A stretch of DNA of 64,000 nucleotides from Alphaproteobacteria bacterium (GTDB lineage: Bacteria; Pseudomonadota; Alphaproteobacteria; Caulobacterales; Parvularculaceae). Position 1 is the first letter of the stretch. Each line of letters starts with the position of its first letter. The notes beneath the pieces are model-generated. The model ran no database searches. It saw only the letters and a program-made list of their open reading frames with translations, and was not told the DNA's origin. Of the stretch, positions 9,642 through 18,068 are shown piece after piece. Location of the stretch: assembly GCA_030426465.1 (NCBI GenBank), contig JAUHYK010000005.1, positions 26,340 to 90,339 on the forward strand, in the 5' to 3' direction. Made by a program: the position numbers and the translations under genes.

Positions 9642-9858
9642 AACCGCGTAACATTATCAGAACACAGTTTGCCCGCGGCTTAGGAAAACCGCTCGAATTG
9701 TAGGTATGAAATCAACGCTTTGTTGACCATGATTGACAGGTTCTTGAGAGGCTGGGCGCCTTCAAACCCGCACAGGTCTTGACGTTTGGAAAGACGGGCA
9801 CCTTCTGGCGCGCGCCGGAACCATGCACGGAGAATCTTAGCGACCGCTTAATTTTTGT

Positions 9859-10635
9859 TTATTTCTCGTTGTCGCTGACGAGAACAGGGCCGCTCTGACC
9901 GGAACTCTCCGCCTCACGCAAAACACCGAGGCGCCGCGCAACTTCGCGATAGGCGTCGGTGACGTCGCCGAGATCCTGGCGGAACCGGTCTTTGTCCATG
10001 ATGTGACCGGTCTCCATGTCCCACAGACGGCATGAGTCAGGGCTGATTTCATCGGCGACGATGAGGCGCATCATATCGCCTTCATATTGACGGCCAAACT
10101 CAATCTTGAAATCCACCAACTTGATGCCGACCCCGGCGAACAGACCCGACAGATAGTCGTTTACGCGCAGCGCCAGCGCCATCATGTCGTCGATTTCCTG
10201 GGGGTTCGCCCAGTTGAACGCCGTGATGTGTTCTTCGGAAACCAGCGGATCGCCGAGATCGTCATTTTTGAAGTAGAATTCGATCACCGAGCGGGGGAGC
10301 GCGACGCCGTCTTCAATGCCGAGGCGCTTGGAAATCGAACCAGCGGCGTAATTGCGGACCACAACTTCGAGCGGCACGATCTCCACATGGCGAACAAGCT
10401 GTTCGCGCATATTGAGGCGCTTGATGAAGTGGGTGGGGACGCCGATGCGCTCCAGCCCCATCATCACAAACTCGGAAATGCGGTTGTTGAGGACGCCCTT
10501 GCCCTCAAGCACGGCTTTTTTCTGATTATTGAATGCGGTCGCGTCATCCTTGAAATACTGGATGATCGTGCCGGGTTCCGGGCCCTCGAACAGGATTTTC
10601 GCCTTGCCTTCATAGATCTGTTTGCGGCGGGCCAT
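9859..10635 (-). CDS. purC: SAICAR synthetase (phosphoribosylaminoimidazole-succinocarboxamide synthase)
   Basis: A 258-residue cytosolic enzyme that joins CAIR and aspartate with ATP hydrolysis. Family landmarks are [17 protein letters not shown] (nucleotide-binding N-terminus), [26 protein letters not shown] and the metal-binding [13 protein letters not shown]. The ATG at 10635 has an AAAGGA ribosome-binding site about 9 bases upstream. The longer frame to 10713 is not conserved-looking. It is divergent from the zeta-subunit gene; the 279 bases between them must carry both promoters. Confidence 0.97.
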   Translation of the reverse strand: MARRKQIYEGKAKILFEGPEPGTIIQYFKDDATAFNNQKKAVLEGKGVLNNRISEFVMMGLERIGVPTHFIKRLNMREQLVRHVEIVPLEVVVRNYAAGSISKRLGIEDGVALPRSVIEFYFKNDDLGDPLVSEEHITAFNWANPQEIDDMMALALRVNDYLSGLFAGVGIKLVDFKIEFGRQYEGDMMRLIVADEISPDSCRLWDMETGHIMDKDRFRQDLGDVTDAYREVARRLGVLREAESSGQSGPVLVSDNEK

Positions 10636-10914
10636 TTCTATAATCCTTTCAGTGCCTTGCGGGCCAAGTCTATGGCGCGGCAAGAGCGGGTCAGGGCGCG
10701 CCCAGCGACTCAAGCGGGTCAGCCCGGCCTTTTCGCTAGCACGACTGGCGCGGTGGGAGAAGCGGGGGGTTTACGCCCCTTGTCAGTTGATTGATAGCCC
10801 CGGCGCCCTACATTTTCCGAAGGCGCGTTGCGCCGGAAGCCGGTCGTCTGTAAAGACGCGGTCACCGGCCAGCCAGCTGGCTCGATATTGCTGAGAATCT
10901 GGAGTTTTGCCCCG

Positions 10915-11238
10915 ATGACGACCTTCGACGACCGCAAGGACAAGTTCGAAAACAAGTTCGCTCATGACGCTGAGTTGCGCTTCAAGGCGGAGGCTCGCCG
11001 CAACAAGCTTCTGGGGCTCTGGGCCGCCGGGCTCATGGGGAAAACCGGCGATGACGCCGAAGCCTACGCGAAGGAAGTCATCAAGGCCGATTTCGAGGAA
11101 GCGGGCGACGAAGATGTTTTCCGCAAGCTCCGCAAGGATTTCGACGCCGCCGGCGTCGATCAGTCCGATCACCAGATCCGCCGCCATATGGAGGAAATGA
11201 TGACCGAGGCTGTCAAACAACTGCAGACCGGCGAATAA
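10915..11238 (+). CDS. F1-ATPase inhibitor zeta subunit (DUF1476 family)
   Basis: A 107-residue all-helical acidic protein beginning MTTFDDRKDKFENKFAHD and containing RRNKLLGLWAAGLMG, the hallmark of the DUF1476 family. In Paracoccus denitrificans this family is the zeta subunit, which blocks ATP hydrolysis by F1-ATPase through its N-terminal segment. That segment (residues 1-18) is intact here. The upstream frame to 10828 is rejected because the family starts at this methionine. It is the main taxonomic pointer to Alphaproteobacteria in the window. Confidence 0.93.
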   Translation: MTTFDDRKDKFENKFAHDAELRFKAEARRNKLLGLWAAGLMGKTGDDAEAYAKEVIKADFEEAGDEDVFRKLRKDFDAAGVDQSDHQIRRHMEEMMTEAVKQLQTGE

Positions 11239-11262
11239 GTCCGAATCTTAGAGTGGTGGGTC

Positions 11263-11886
11263 ATGATTGAAGGCGCGCCATTTCTGCTTTTTCTGGGCGG
11301 CGCGCTTCTTCTTAATATTACGCCCGGCCCGGACATGGCGTTCACTCTCGCGTCAGCAGCGCGTGGCGGCGCCCGCGCTGGCATCGCAGCAGCCATTGGC
11401 GTTGGAGCAGGCGCGCTCGGCTGGACCGTTGCGACCGCGGTGGGGCTGGCGGCGATGCTCGCCGCCTCAGAGCATGCGCTCAATATCATTCGCATTATTG
11501 GCGGGCTTTATCTTCTTTATCTTGCAGTCCGCACCATGATGGAAAAACCGGCGCCCATCGGCGCCGAAGGACGGGCGAGCCCGTTGCAATCCTTTCGCGC
11601 AGGGGCGCTGACCAATCTTTTTAACCCGAAGGTCGGGCTGTTTTTTCTCGCCTTCCTGCCGGGTTTTGCAAATCCGGAAGCGGGCGCCGTCTGGCTGCAG
11701 ATCATGACGCTCGGCGCGATCTTCAGCTTTACCGGCACATGCGTTCTGATTCTGGTGGCGCTCGCGGCGGGAGCGCTTCGGCGCAAGCTGGTTGAATCGC
11801 CGAAAGCGCAGGCTCGTATGAAAACTCTGTCCGCAAGCGTTTACGGTGCGCTCGGTCTTTATCTTCTGACGTCTCACGCCAAATAA
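11263..11886 (+). CDS. LysE/RhtB-family amino-acid exporter
   Basis: A 207-residue inner-membrane protein with about six hydrophobic segments. Signature sequences are the N-terminal LLLNITPGPDMAFTLASAARGG and the central FRAGALTNLFNPKVGLFFLAFLPGF. These mark the LysE/RhtB superfamily, which exports amino acids such as lysine, threonine or homoserine lactones; the substrate is not predictable. It follows the zeta-subunit gene by 24 bases and is convergent with the small membrane protein. Confidence 0.92.
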   Translation: MIEGAPFLLFLGGALLLNITPGPDMAFTLASAARGGARAGIAAAIGVGAGALGWTVATAVGLAAMLAASEHALNIIRIIGGLYLLYLAVRTMMEKPAPIGAEGRASPLQSFRAGALTNLFNPKVGLFFLAFLPGFANPEAGAVWLQIMTLGAIFSFTGTCVLILVALAAGALRRKLVESPKAQARMKTLSASVYGALGLYLLTSHAK

Positions 11887-11889
11887 GAA

Positions 11890-12249
11890 TTACCGGCGGT
11901 TGGTTTTCGCTTTCGCATAAACCGGCGTCAGCGCGGGCGTCATCATTCTGCGTCCGCGATCGTTGTCGTCTCTCTCTTCGCGCGGCAGGAGAAAGACCGC
12001 CGTGCCCATGGCCGCCGATCCCCAGGTGATGGTGACGACGATCAGCAGCATGATCGCCGCAAGCGGTCCGGAAACGGGGTCGGCGATCAGATCGCCAAGC
12101 CCGCCGACATTGAAATAGAAAAGCGCGCCCACGAAAATCCACCCGCTTACAGCGCCAAGCGCGAGGTGCGCGAGCAAAAATCGGGTGAGACGCCAGTCGA
12201 TGCCTTTGCGGCGCATGTCTTTCATGGCTTGCCGTGACCTCCGATCCAT
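11890..12249 (-). CDS. small two-helix membrane protein of unknown function
   Basis: A 119-residue protein with a basic N-terminus, two strong hydrophobic segments at about residues 23-48 and 60-88, then a basic, Arg/Asp-rich cytoplasmic-type tail. Start could also be the methionine at 12225. No family is recognised. The composition, with membrane segments flanked by charged ends, supports a real gene. The longer overlapping minus-strand frame in another register is arginine/histidine-rich and looks like a shadow. It is convergent with the LysE gene 3 bases away and divergent from the SDR. Confidence 0.6.
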   Translation of the reverse strand: MDRRSRQAMKDMRRKGIDWRLTRFLLAHLALGAVSGWIFVGALFYFNVGGLGDLIADPVSGPLAAIMLLIVVTITWGSAAMGTAVFLLPREERDDNDRGRRMMTPALTPVYAKAKTNRR

Positions 12250-12383
12250 AAACTACTGCCGGATTGGGCGCGGCGCCTTGCGGCATGACGCCGCCTTCAT
12301 CTCCCGCCGGCAACTGCACAAGCGCCTTCGTTTCTGCGTCAACTGGGATAAGCTGCCGCCAAAACACCAAAGGGAGACGGTTC

Positions 12384-13157
12384 ATGGGACGGGTCAGCGG
12401 TAAAAAGGCGTTCATTACGGGCGGCGCACAGGGGCTCGGCGCCTGTTTTGCGCGCATGCTCACTGACGAAGGGGCGAAGGTTTTTATTACCGATGTCAAT
12501 GGAGACGGCGCTGAAGCCACCGCCGCGGAGATCAACAAAAAACATCCGGGCGCCGCATCGGCCGCCCAGCATGATGTGACGAACCGTGATCACTGGAAGA
12601 CCGCGCTGGAGGCGGGGGCGAGCGCCATGGGCGGCATCGACACCCTGATCAACAATGCAGGCATCGGCACATTCGGCAGTATTGAAACCGAAACGGAAGA
12701 AAACTGGCGGCGCACCCAGGCGATCGACGTCGATTCCATCTTCATGGGAACGCAGCTTGCGATGCCCTATCTCAAGGACTCGCAACCCGGCTCGATTATC
12801 AACATTTCTTCTGTCGCCGGCATGATCGCCGACGGCAACATGATCGCCTATAACACCGCGAAAGCGGCCGTTTGGATGATGTCGAAATCGATTGCGCTCC
12901 ATTGCGCGCGGTCGGGCTATGACATTCGCAGCAATTCCGTACACCCCGTGTTCACCAGAACGCCGATTATCGATCCGTTGATCGCCCTGGGCGGCGGTGG
13001 CGATGAGGGCGAGAAACGCCTTGTGCAGCAGATCCCGTGGAAGCGTCTCGCCGAGCCCGAGGATGTGGGCTATTGCGTTCTTTATCTCGCCGCGGACGAG
13101 TCCCGTTATATTACGGCGTCCGAGTTCAAGATTGACGGCGGGATCACCGCTCAATAA
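12384..13157 (+). CDS. short-chain dehydrogenase/reductase (SDR)
   Basis: A 257-residue NAD(P)-dependent oxidoreductase. The cofactor motif TGGAQGLG is at about residues 12-19, NNAG in TLINNAGIGTFG, the catalytic Ser in INISSVAG and YxxxK in YNTAKAA. Asp at the end of strand 2 (FITDVNGDG) favours NAD over NADP. The C-terminal RYITASEFKIDGG is typical of classical SDRs related to hydroxysteroid or cyclohexanol dehydrogenases. The ATG at 12384 follows AAAGGGAG. The upstream open frame is rejected. Substrate unknown. Confidence 0.93.
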   Translation: MGRVSGKKAFITGGAQGLGACFARMLTDEGAKVFITDVNGDGAEATAAEINKKHPGAASAAQHDVTNRDHWKTALEAGASAMGGIDTLINNAGIGTFGSIETETEENWRRTQAIDVDSIFMGTQLAMPYLKDSQPGSIINISSVAGMIADGNMIAYNTAKAAVWMMSKSIALHCARSGYDIRSNSVHPVFTRTPIIDPLIALGGGGDEGEKRLVQQIPWKRLAEPEDVGYCVLYLAADESRYITASEFKIDGGITAQ

Positions 13158-13251
13158 CGCCTTGAAACATTGCGGGGAACCGGCAAGCGCCCTATATAAC
13201 AGGGGCTTGCGCCCGGCATTGCCGCGACGCGCTCACGAAACAGGAGATCGC

Positions 13252-13815
13252 ATGTCCGGCATTCTTATCCTCATCGGCATTATTGTCGTTCTCGCCGTTT
13301 TCATCATCGGCATTTACAACCGCATTGTCGCGCTTTCTCAGCGCACGGAGCAGGCTTTCGCCGATGTGGACGTCCAGTTGCGCCAGCGCCATGACCTGAT
13401 TCCCAATCTGGTTGAGACGGTGAAGGGCTATGCGACCCATGAAAAGGAAACGCTGGACGCGGTCATCACCGCGCGCAACGCGGCCCAATCGGCCCATGGC
13501 CCGGCGGCGCAAGGCGCGGCCGAGGGGGTTCTCGGCGCGGCGCTCGGCAAGTTGTTTGCGCTCGCCGAGGCCTATCCCGATCTGAAAGCCAACACCAATT
13601 TCATGGAGCTTCAGCGCGAATTGTCAGACGTTGAAAACAAGATCGCCGCTGCGCGCCGCTTCTTCAACAACTCCGTTCAGGAATATAATACGGCGATCCA
13701 GCAGATCCCGGGCAATCTTGTCGCTCCCATGGGGAGCTTCGGGCCGAAAGAATATTTCGAGATCCCCGAAGGCAGCCGCGGCCAGATCGAGGCGGCCCCG
13801 GAAGTGAAGTTCTAA
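13252..13815 (+). CDS. lemA: LemA family protein
   Basis: A 187-residue protein with one N-terminal transmembrane helix (ILILIGIIVVLAVFIIGIYN) and the LemA domain: RTEQAFADVDVQLRQRHDLIPNLVETVKGYA, then AARRFFNNSVQEYNTAI and the end PKEYFEIPE. The start at 13252 follows CAGGAG. LemA genes are often next to an M48 peptidase; here the peptidase is two genes downstream, with an acetyltransferase and a racemase inserted. Function is poorly understood. Confidence 0.93.
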   Translation: MSGILILIGIIVVLAVFIIGIYNRIVALSQRTEQAFADVDVQLRQRHDLIPNLVETVKGYATHEKETLDAVITARNAAQSAHGPAAQGAAEGVLGAALGKLFALAEAYPDLKANTNFMELQRELSDVENKIAAARRFFNNSVQEYNTAIQQIPGNLVAPMGSFGPKEYFEIPEGSRGQIEAAPEVKF

Positions 13816-13820
13816 ACCGG

Positions 13821-14447
13821 ATGGACGGCGTGCGCGGAGAGATTGCGATCCGCGCCGCAGCTCGCGGCGACGCCGGTCTGATCGCCTGCATCCTCGCCGA
13901 GGCCTTCGCTGATGATCCGGTCATGAACTGGACCTTTGGCGGTGCCAAATCATTTCACACCGTCTTTCAAGAGCTTGCGCGCGGCGTTTATCTGAAAGAC
14001 GGTTTCGGACATCTTGGGGAAGACAGCGTGACGGGCGGCCGGGCCGCGACGCTCTGGTTGCCCGCGGGCGTGGAGATCAGACTGCCCATGACGAACGAGT
14101 TGCGCATCGCAGCCTCAGCGGTTTTTCATCACGGTCTGTCTTCGATCCGGCGAGCGTTGGCGACGGCGGCGGTGTTGGCGAAACATCATCCGGCGGTCCC
14201 ACATTATTATCTATTCGCGGTGGGCGTCACAAAAGACGGACAGGGAAAAGGCCTCGGGGGGCGGTTAATCCGCGAAGGGCTGAAGCGCGCCGATGAAGAG
14301 GGCGCGCTCGCTTATCTTGAAAATTCCAATCCCAAAAACACACCGCTTTACGAAAGGCTGGGGTTCCAGATGGTTGCGCCGCTGCCCTTGTCAGCTGGCG
14401 CCCCGCCATTGCTTGGTATGTTGCGGCCGGCAGGCGGCGCATCATGA
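13821..14447 (+). CDS. GNAT family N-acetyltransferase
   Basis: A 208-residue acetyltransferase. The acetyl-CoA-binding motif A is VGVTKDGQGKGLGGRLI (Q/RxxGxG type) and motif B is NPKNTPLYERLGFQ. The N-terminal half is divergent, as usual for the superfamily. It starts 5 bases after lemA and its stop overlaps the next ATG (ATGA), so lemA, this gene, the racemase and the peptidase look like one operon. The acceptor substrate is unknown. Confidence 0.88.
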   Translation: MDGVRGEIAIRAAARGDAGLIACILAEAFADDPVMNWTFGGAKSFHTVFQELARGVYLKDGFGHLGEDSVTGGRAATLWLPAGVEIRLPMTNELRIAASAVFHHGLSSIRRALATAAVLAKHHPAVPHYYLFAVGVTKDGQGKGLGGRLIREGLKRADEEGALAYLENSNPKNTPLYERLGFQMVAPLPLSAGAPPLLGMLRPAGGAS

Positions 14448-15133
14448 AGCTTCTTGGTCTGATTGGCGGCGTCAGTCCGGAAGCGACCGCGATCTATTAT
14501 CGGTTGCTGACGGATGCGGCGCGCGAAAGATTAGGACCGCTGCATTCGGCCAACCTGATGCTCTATGCGCTCGATTACGGCGTGATGATCGAGCATTACG
14601 ACGATCGCGACTGGGACGCGTTTATCGCCGAGGTGGTGAAAGGCGCCAAACATCTAGAGGCGGCTGGTGTTGACGGTCTGATCATTTGTTCAAACACAAC
14701 TCATGTGGCGGCGGACGCTGTGCGCGATGCAGTCGATCTTCCGCTCATCCACATGCTGGATGTGCTGGCGGGCGAGATGAAAGCGAAAGGCGCCAAGCGC
14801 CCGCTGCTTCTCGGCACGCCGGTGGTGATGGGCGAAGCGCATTACCGCAACGAGCTGGCGAATCGCTATGATGGCGACGTGCTCGTGCCCGGCGAAGAAG
14901 AACAGGCCGTGGTGGGCCGCGTCATTCTCGACGAACTGGTGCTCGGCGATATTCGCGACGCCTCGCGCGATGAGTTGCTAGCGATCATCGCCCGCCACCA
15001 GGCGGATGGCGTCATCCTTGGTTGCACCGAGCTTTGCATGATCCTGGGCTCAGAGCATTGCGATATTCCGGTGTTCGATACGACCGGTCTTCACGCGGCC
15101 GCCGCCGCGCGTTTTATGTTCGGGGAGGGTTGA
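14444..15133 (+). CDS. aspartate/glutamate racemase family protein
   Basis: A 229-residue cofactor-independent racemase. It has the N-terminal LGLIGGVSPEATAIYYR and two catalytic Cys positions: ICSNTTHVA in the N-terminal half and ILGCTELCMIL in the C-terminal half. This two-Cys arrangement is the YgeA/aspartate racemase type. It would supply a D-amino acid, perhaps for the envelope, which would fit the neighbouring envelope genes but is inference. Coupled to the GNAT gene by a 4-base overlap. Confidence 0.9.
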   Translation: MKLLGLIGGVSPEATAIYYRLLTDAARERLGPLHSANLMLYALDYGVMIEHYDDRDWDAFIAEVVKGAKHLEAAGVDGLIICSNTTHVAADAVRDAVDLPLIHMLDVLAGEMKAKGAKRPLLLGTPVVMGEAHYRNELANRYDGDVLVPGEEEQAVVGRVILDELVLGDIRDASRDELLAIIARHQADGVILGCTELCMILGSEHCDIPVFDTTGLHAAAAARFMFGEG

Positions 15134-15136
15134 TCC

Positions 15137-16102
15137 TTGGGCGCCTTCGGCCTCCAGACCCATATCTGGAACAACAATCTGAAGTCTGTCGTGTTGCTGG
15201 CCGGTTTTCCTGTCCTGCTGCTGTTGCTGATGTACGGTTTGTCAGTCGGCTATGTTGGTTTGGTTGAGCCGATCAACAGCGTCGGCGAGGGCATGGTCCT
15301 CGCGCTCGATCACATGACCCGCATATGGCCCTTCGCGTTTCTCGGCGCCGGGCTGTGGTTCGCGATTGCGTTTTTTTCCTATCAAAAGATGATCGAAGCG
15401 TCTGTCGGCGCGCGCGGCCTGACGCGCAAGGAAGCGCCGGAGCTTTACAATCTTCTGGAAAATCTTTGCGTGTCGCGCGGCCTCACTATGCCGACGCTCA
15501 ACATCATTGAAACCGACGCGCTGAACGCCTTCGCGAGCGGGCTCACCGAGAAAAGCTACAAGGTGACGGTGACGCGCGGGCTGATTGAGACGCTGGACAA
15601 GGACGAACTCGAGGCGGTGCTCGCCCATGAGCTCACCCACATCATGAACAAGGACGTGCGGCTTTTGATTATCGCCGTTATTTTTGTCGGTGTCTTTTCG
15701 TTTTTTGGCGAACTTGTTTTCCGCAACATGTTCCGGTCCGGCGTTCGCGTTGGCGGCCATACGCGCTCGCGCAATGGCGACAGCCGCGGCGGCGGCGTGC
15801 TTATTCTCATTGCGATTGCAATGATCGTCATCGCTTACCTTCTGGCGCTTGTGATCCGTTTTTCCCTGTCCCGTAAGCGTGAATATCTGGCGGATGCAGG
15901 CGCCGCGGAATTGACGCGCAATCCCGACGCCATGATCTCCGCGCTGAAGAAGATTTCAGGCCATAGCCGCATTGAGGCGCCCAACGACGTGCAGCAGATG
16001 ATGGTGGAGAATACCCAGCCCTTTGCGGGCGTGTTCGCGACGCACCCGCCCATTGAAAAACGCATTGGCGCGCTTGTCAGTTTCGCCGGCGGTCAACAAT
16101 AA
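15137..16102 (+). CDS. M48 family membrane zinc metalloprotease (HtpX-like)
   Basis: A 321-residue inner-membrane peptidase. Hydrophobic segments lie at about residues 17-45, 62-82, 178-195 and 215-240. The zinc motif HELTH is at residues 164-168 in VLAHELTHIMNKD, and the third ligand is probably in REYLADAGAAEL. The FATHPPIEKRI near the C-terminus is also typical of HtpX. Start is TTG at 15137 with GGGAGGG upstream. Expected role is quality control of membrane proteins. A terminator-like hairpin follows. Confidence 0.92.
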   Translation: MGAFGLQTHIWNNNLKSVVLLAGFPVLLLLLMYGLSVGYVGLVEPINSVGEGMVLALDHMTRIWPFAFLGAGLWFAIAFFSYQKMIEASVGARGLTRKEAPELYNLLENLCVSRGLTMPTLNIIETDALNAFASGLTEKSYKVTVTRGLIETLDKDELEAVLAHELTHIMNKDVRLLIIAVIFVGVFSFFGELVFRNMFRSGVRVGGHTRSRNGDSRGGGVLILIAIAMIVIAYLLALVIRFSLSRKREYLADAGAAELTRNPDAMISALKKISGHSRIEAPNDVQQMMVENTQPFAGVFATHPPIEKRIGALVSFAGGQQ

Positions 16103-16116
16103 AACACCGAAAAGAA

Positions 16117-16142
16117 AACGGCGGGATTTTGGTCCCGCCGTT
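16117..16142. terminator. bidirectional hairpin terminator
   Basis: A perfect 10-bp stem (AACGGCGGGA with TCCCGCCGTT) around a 6-base loop sits between the convergent M48 peptidase and the barrel-protein gene. On the minus strand the stem is followed by TTCTTTTC, a good intrinsic terminator for the barrel gene; on the plus strand the tail is weaker. Confidence 0.8.
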
Positions 16143-16169
16143 CTATCTCGATGATATGTCGCCTGAGTT

Positions 16170-18047
16170 CTAGTCGAACAGGCGATATTGGGCCCGAAGC
16201 GAGAGGCGCGCATCCGGCGCTTCCGCCGTGGCGCCGATGGCGCCGCTGAGATTGATGCGCAGGCGGCTGTTGATCGCATAGGATCCGCCAAACAGGAACG
16301 ATCCGACCGTTGTCGCCGGCGATTCTGACAGGGTCAGAGTCGTTTGTTGCGGACCGAAGACAAGCAGGTCGTTGATCATGAGCGGGATCGGCACGCCGTC
16401 CTCGTCAAGGGCAGGCACCAGATCGCCGCCGTCAACAAAGGCCGGGTTTTCGTCGGTGCTTGTCGCGATTTCAAAAACTTGATTGCGGAAGACGTTCTCG
16501 AATTCGTTGCGCGATCTCAGGAAGAAGCTCTGGTCATAGCCAAAGTTAATCGACAGGCGCTCATTGAGCGACAGGCCGACGCCGATGCTGGTGCGGATCG
16601 CGTCGCCCGGATCGAATTCAAGCAGCGTCGTTCGGGTTGGCCGGCTGTCCGATAAGGCGAAGGTGTCGTCGCCAGGGGCCGGCATGACGCCCGTTTCTGT
16701 GTCGACCAGAACGGCGTTCGGCGATGTCGGCATGTTATACTGATAGCCGACATTGGCGTAGAGCGAGGCCGGATCGCTGGACAGGATGAAGGTGAGGCTC
16801 GGCTCAACCGTCCAGAAACCTGACCCCGTCGCCAGTTCGGTTTCGATGCCATTATCCGCGTTGCGCGCAACATCGAAGGGCCCTGTGCCAGTCGGCGCTT
16901 TCACCCGCAGATTGGCGATGGTGTAAGGCCATTTCGTTCCGTTGTTGAGCTGGTAGTGGAGCCCGAAATCCACATCGCCCAGACCGTTGCCGCTGAGGTC
17001 GCGAACGGTGGTCGTCGCATCGTCAATGGCGACGCCGGAAATCCGGTCGGTGCGCGAGACATAAGGCACGCGCGCGTCGATTTCGAAACGGCTGGTAATG
17101 CCGTATTTCGCGGAAAGGCTTTCCGTCACGGCGCGGCGGTCAGTGTCAGTCGCTTCGATGGCGCCGATCAGCACCGCGTCGACGATTTCAATGCCCTGGA
17201 AGAAGAACCGGTTGTCTGACGCGACCGTGTAATCAATCGCAGGTTCCACATACATCGTCCCGCGCGGCGTCAGGATGCCGCCAATATCGGAGAAGATGGC
17301 GAGATAGGGCCGTTCATCCTCATCATCGGGCCGCACGCCGACTTCGTTCGGCAACGCCCGGTTGGGTTTGTCGTCGTCCTTCGGTTTGGGCTTGGTGTCA
17401 TTGGCGGCGACGCGCGTTGCTTGTGCGCCGCTGGAGGTTGATGCGGATGCAGCTGTCGGTTTCGCCTGCGGCGCGGCGGCTGCGGCCTGTTGCGTATTCG
17501 TGGTTTTCGGCTGGGCTTTTTGCGACGGCGCCGCCGGTTTTTGCGCAGGCGCAGCCTGGGCGACCTGCATCGGGGCCGGCTGGCCCGGCAGCTTCAGTGT
17601 GGCACCGGCGCGAAGCGGGTAGGGCGGGCGAAGATTATTCGCTTCGGCGATGGCGCGCACGGTTGTGTTGTTGCGCCGTGCTATGGACGACAGCGTATCG
17701 CCGCTTTTGACCTGATATCCCGTTTCGACGGTCGCGTATCGCGGCGCGGCGCCGTCATTCATCGCCGTTACTGTGCGGCCCAGCGCCTGAATCTGTTGCG
17801 CTTGCGCTTCGATCAGCGCCGCCTGTTTGGCGATCAGCTCTTCAGCCTCGTCAAGGCGCAGGGTTTGAAGCGCAACGATGTCTTTCAGATAGACAAGGTC
17901 TTCCTGAATGGTCGGCTTCGGCATCATGGCCGTGTCGCTGCCGGCGGGCGTGTCAGTGACAGCCGGGTCCTGTTCCGCATAAGCGGTGTTGGTTAATGCA
18001 GCAGCGAGAACGGCTACGGCGCAATAGCGTAGCAGGTGCGGTTTCAT
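16170..18047 (-). CDS. outer-membrane barrel protein with coiled coil and LysM; FapF-like candidate
   Basis: A 625-residue exported protein. Order: Sec signal peptide (1-24, ending TAYA), coiled coil (about 48-95, heptads of L/A/Q), a LysM peptidoglycan-binding domain (about 110-155, YQVKSGDTLSSIARRNN), an Ala/Pro/Gln/Lys linker (156-245), then about 380 residues of alternating strands ending ARLSLRAQYRLFD, a terminal aromatic typical of outer-membrane barrels. The barrel recalls the phenol-pathway transporter-like family. FapF of the Pseudomonas amyloid system also has an N-terminal coiled coil before a barrel; the LysM insertion is different. It starts 21 bases after the sigma54 activator stop, so the two are co-transcribed. 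The FapF role is inferred from architecture and neighbours. Confidence 0.8.
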   Translation of the reverse strand: MKPHLLRYCAVAVLAAALTNTAYAEQDPAVTDTPAGSDTAMMPKPTIQEDLVYLKDIVALQTLRLDEAEELIAKQAALIEAQAQQIQALGRTVTAMNDGAAPRYATVETGYQVKSGDTLSSIARRNNTTVRAIAEANNLRPPYPLRAGATLKLPGQPAPMQVAQAAPAQKPAAPSQKAQPKTTNTQQAAAAAPQAKPTAASASTSSGAQATRVAANDTKPKPKDDDKPNRALPNEVGVRPDDEDERPYLAIFSDIGGILTPRGTMYVEPAIDYTVASDNRFFFQGIEIVDAVLIGAIEATDTDRRAVTESLSAKYGITSRFEIDARVPYVSRTDRISGVAIDDATTTVRDLSGNGLGDVDFGLHYQLNNGTKWPYTIANLRVKAPTGTGPFDVARNADNGIETELATGSGFWTVEPSLTFILSSDPASLYANVGYQYNMPTSPNAVLVDTETGVMPAPGDDTFALSDSRPTRTTLLEFDPGDAIRTSIGVGLSLNERLSINFGYDQSFFLRSRNEFENVFRNQVFEIATSTDENPAFVDGGDLVPALDEDGVPIPLMINDLLVFGPQQTTLTLSESPATTVGSFLFGGSYAINSRLRINLSGAIGATAEAPDARLSLRAQYRLFD

Positions 18048-18068
18048 TAAGGCTTCCCCCTGGGATTT

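Noticed and set aside
11729-12538. 269-residue minus-strand frame over LysE, membrane protein and SDR genes
   Set aside because: It spans three real genes in other frames, and has no motif or ribosome-binding site.
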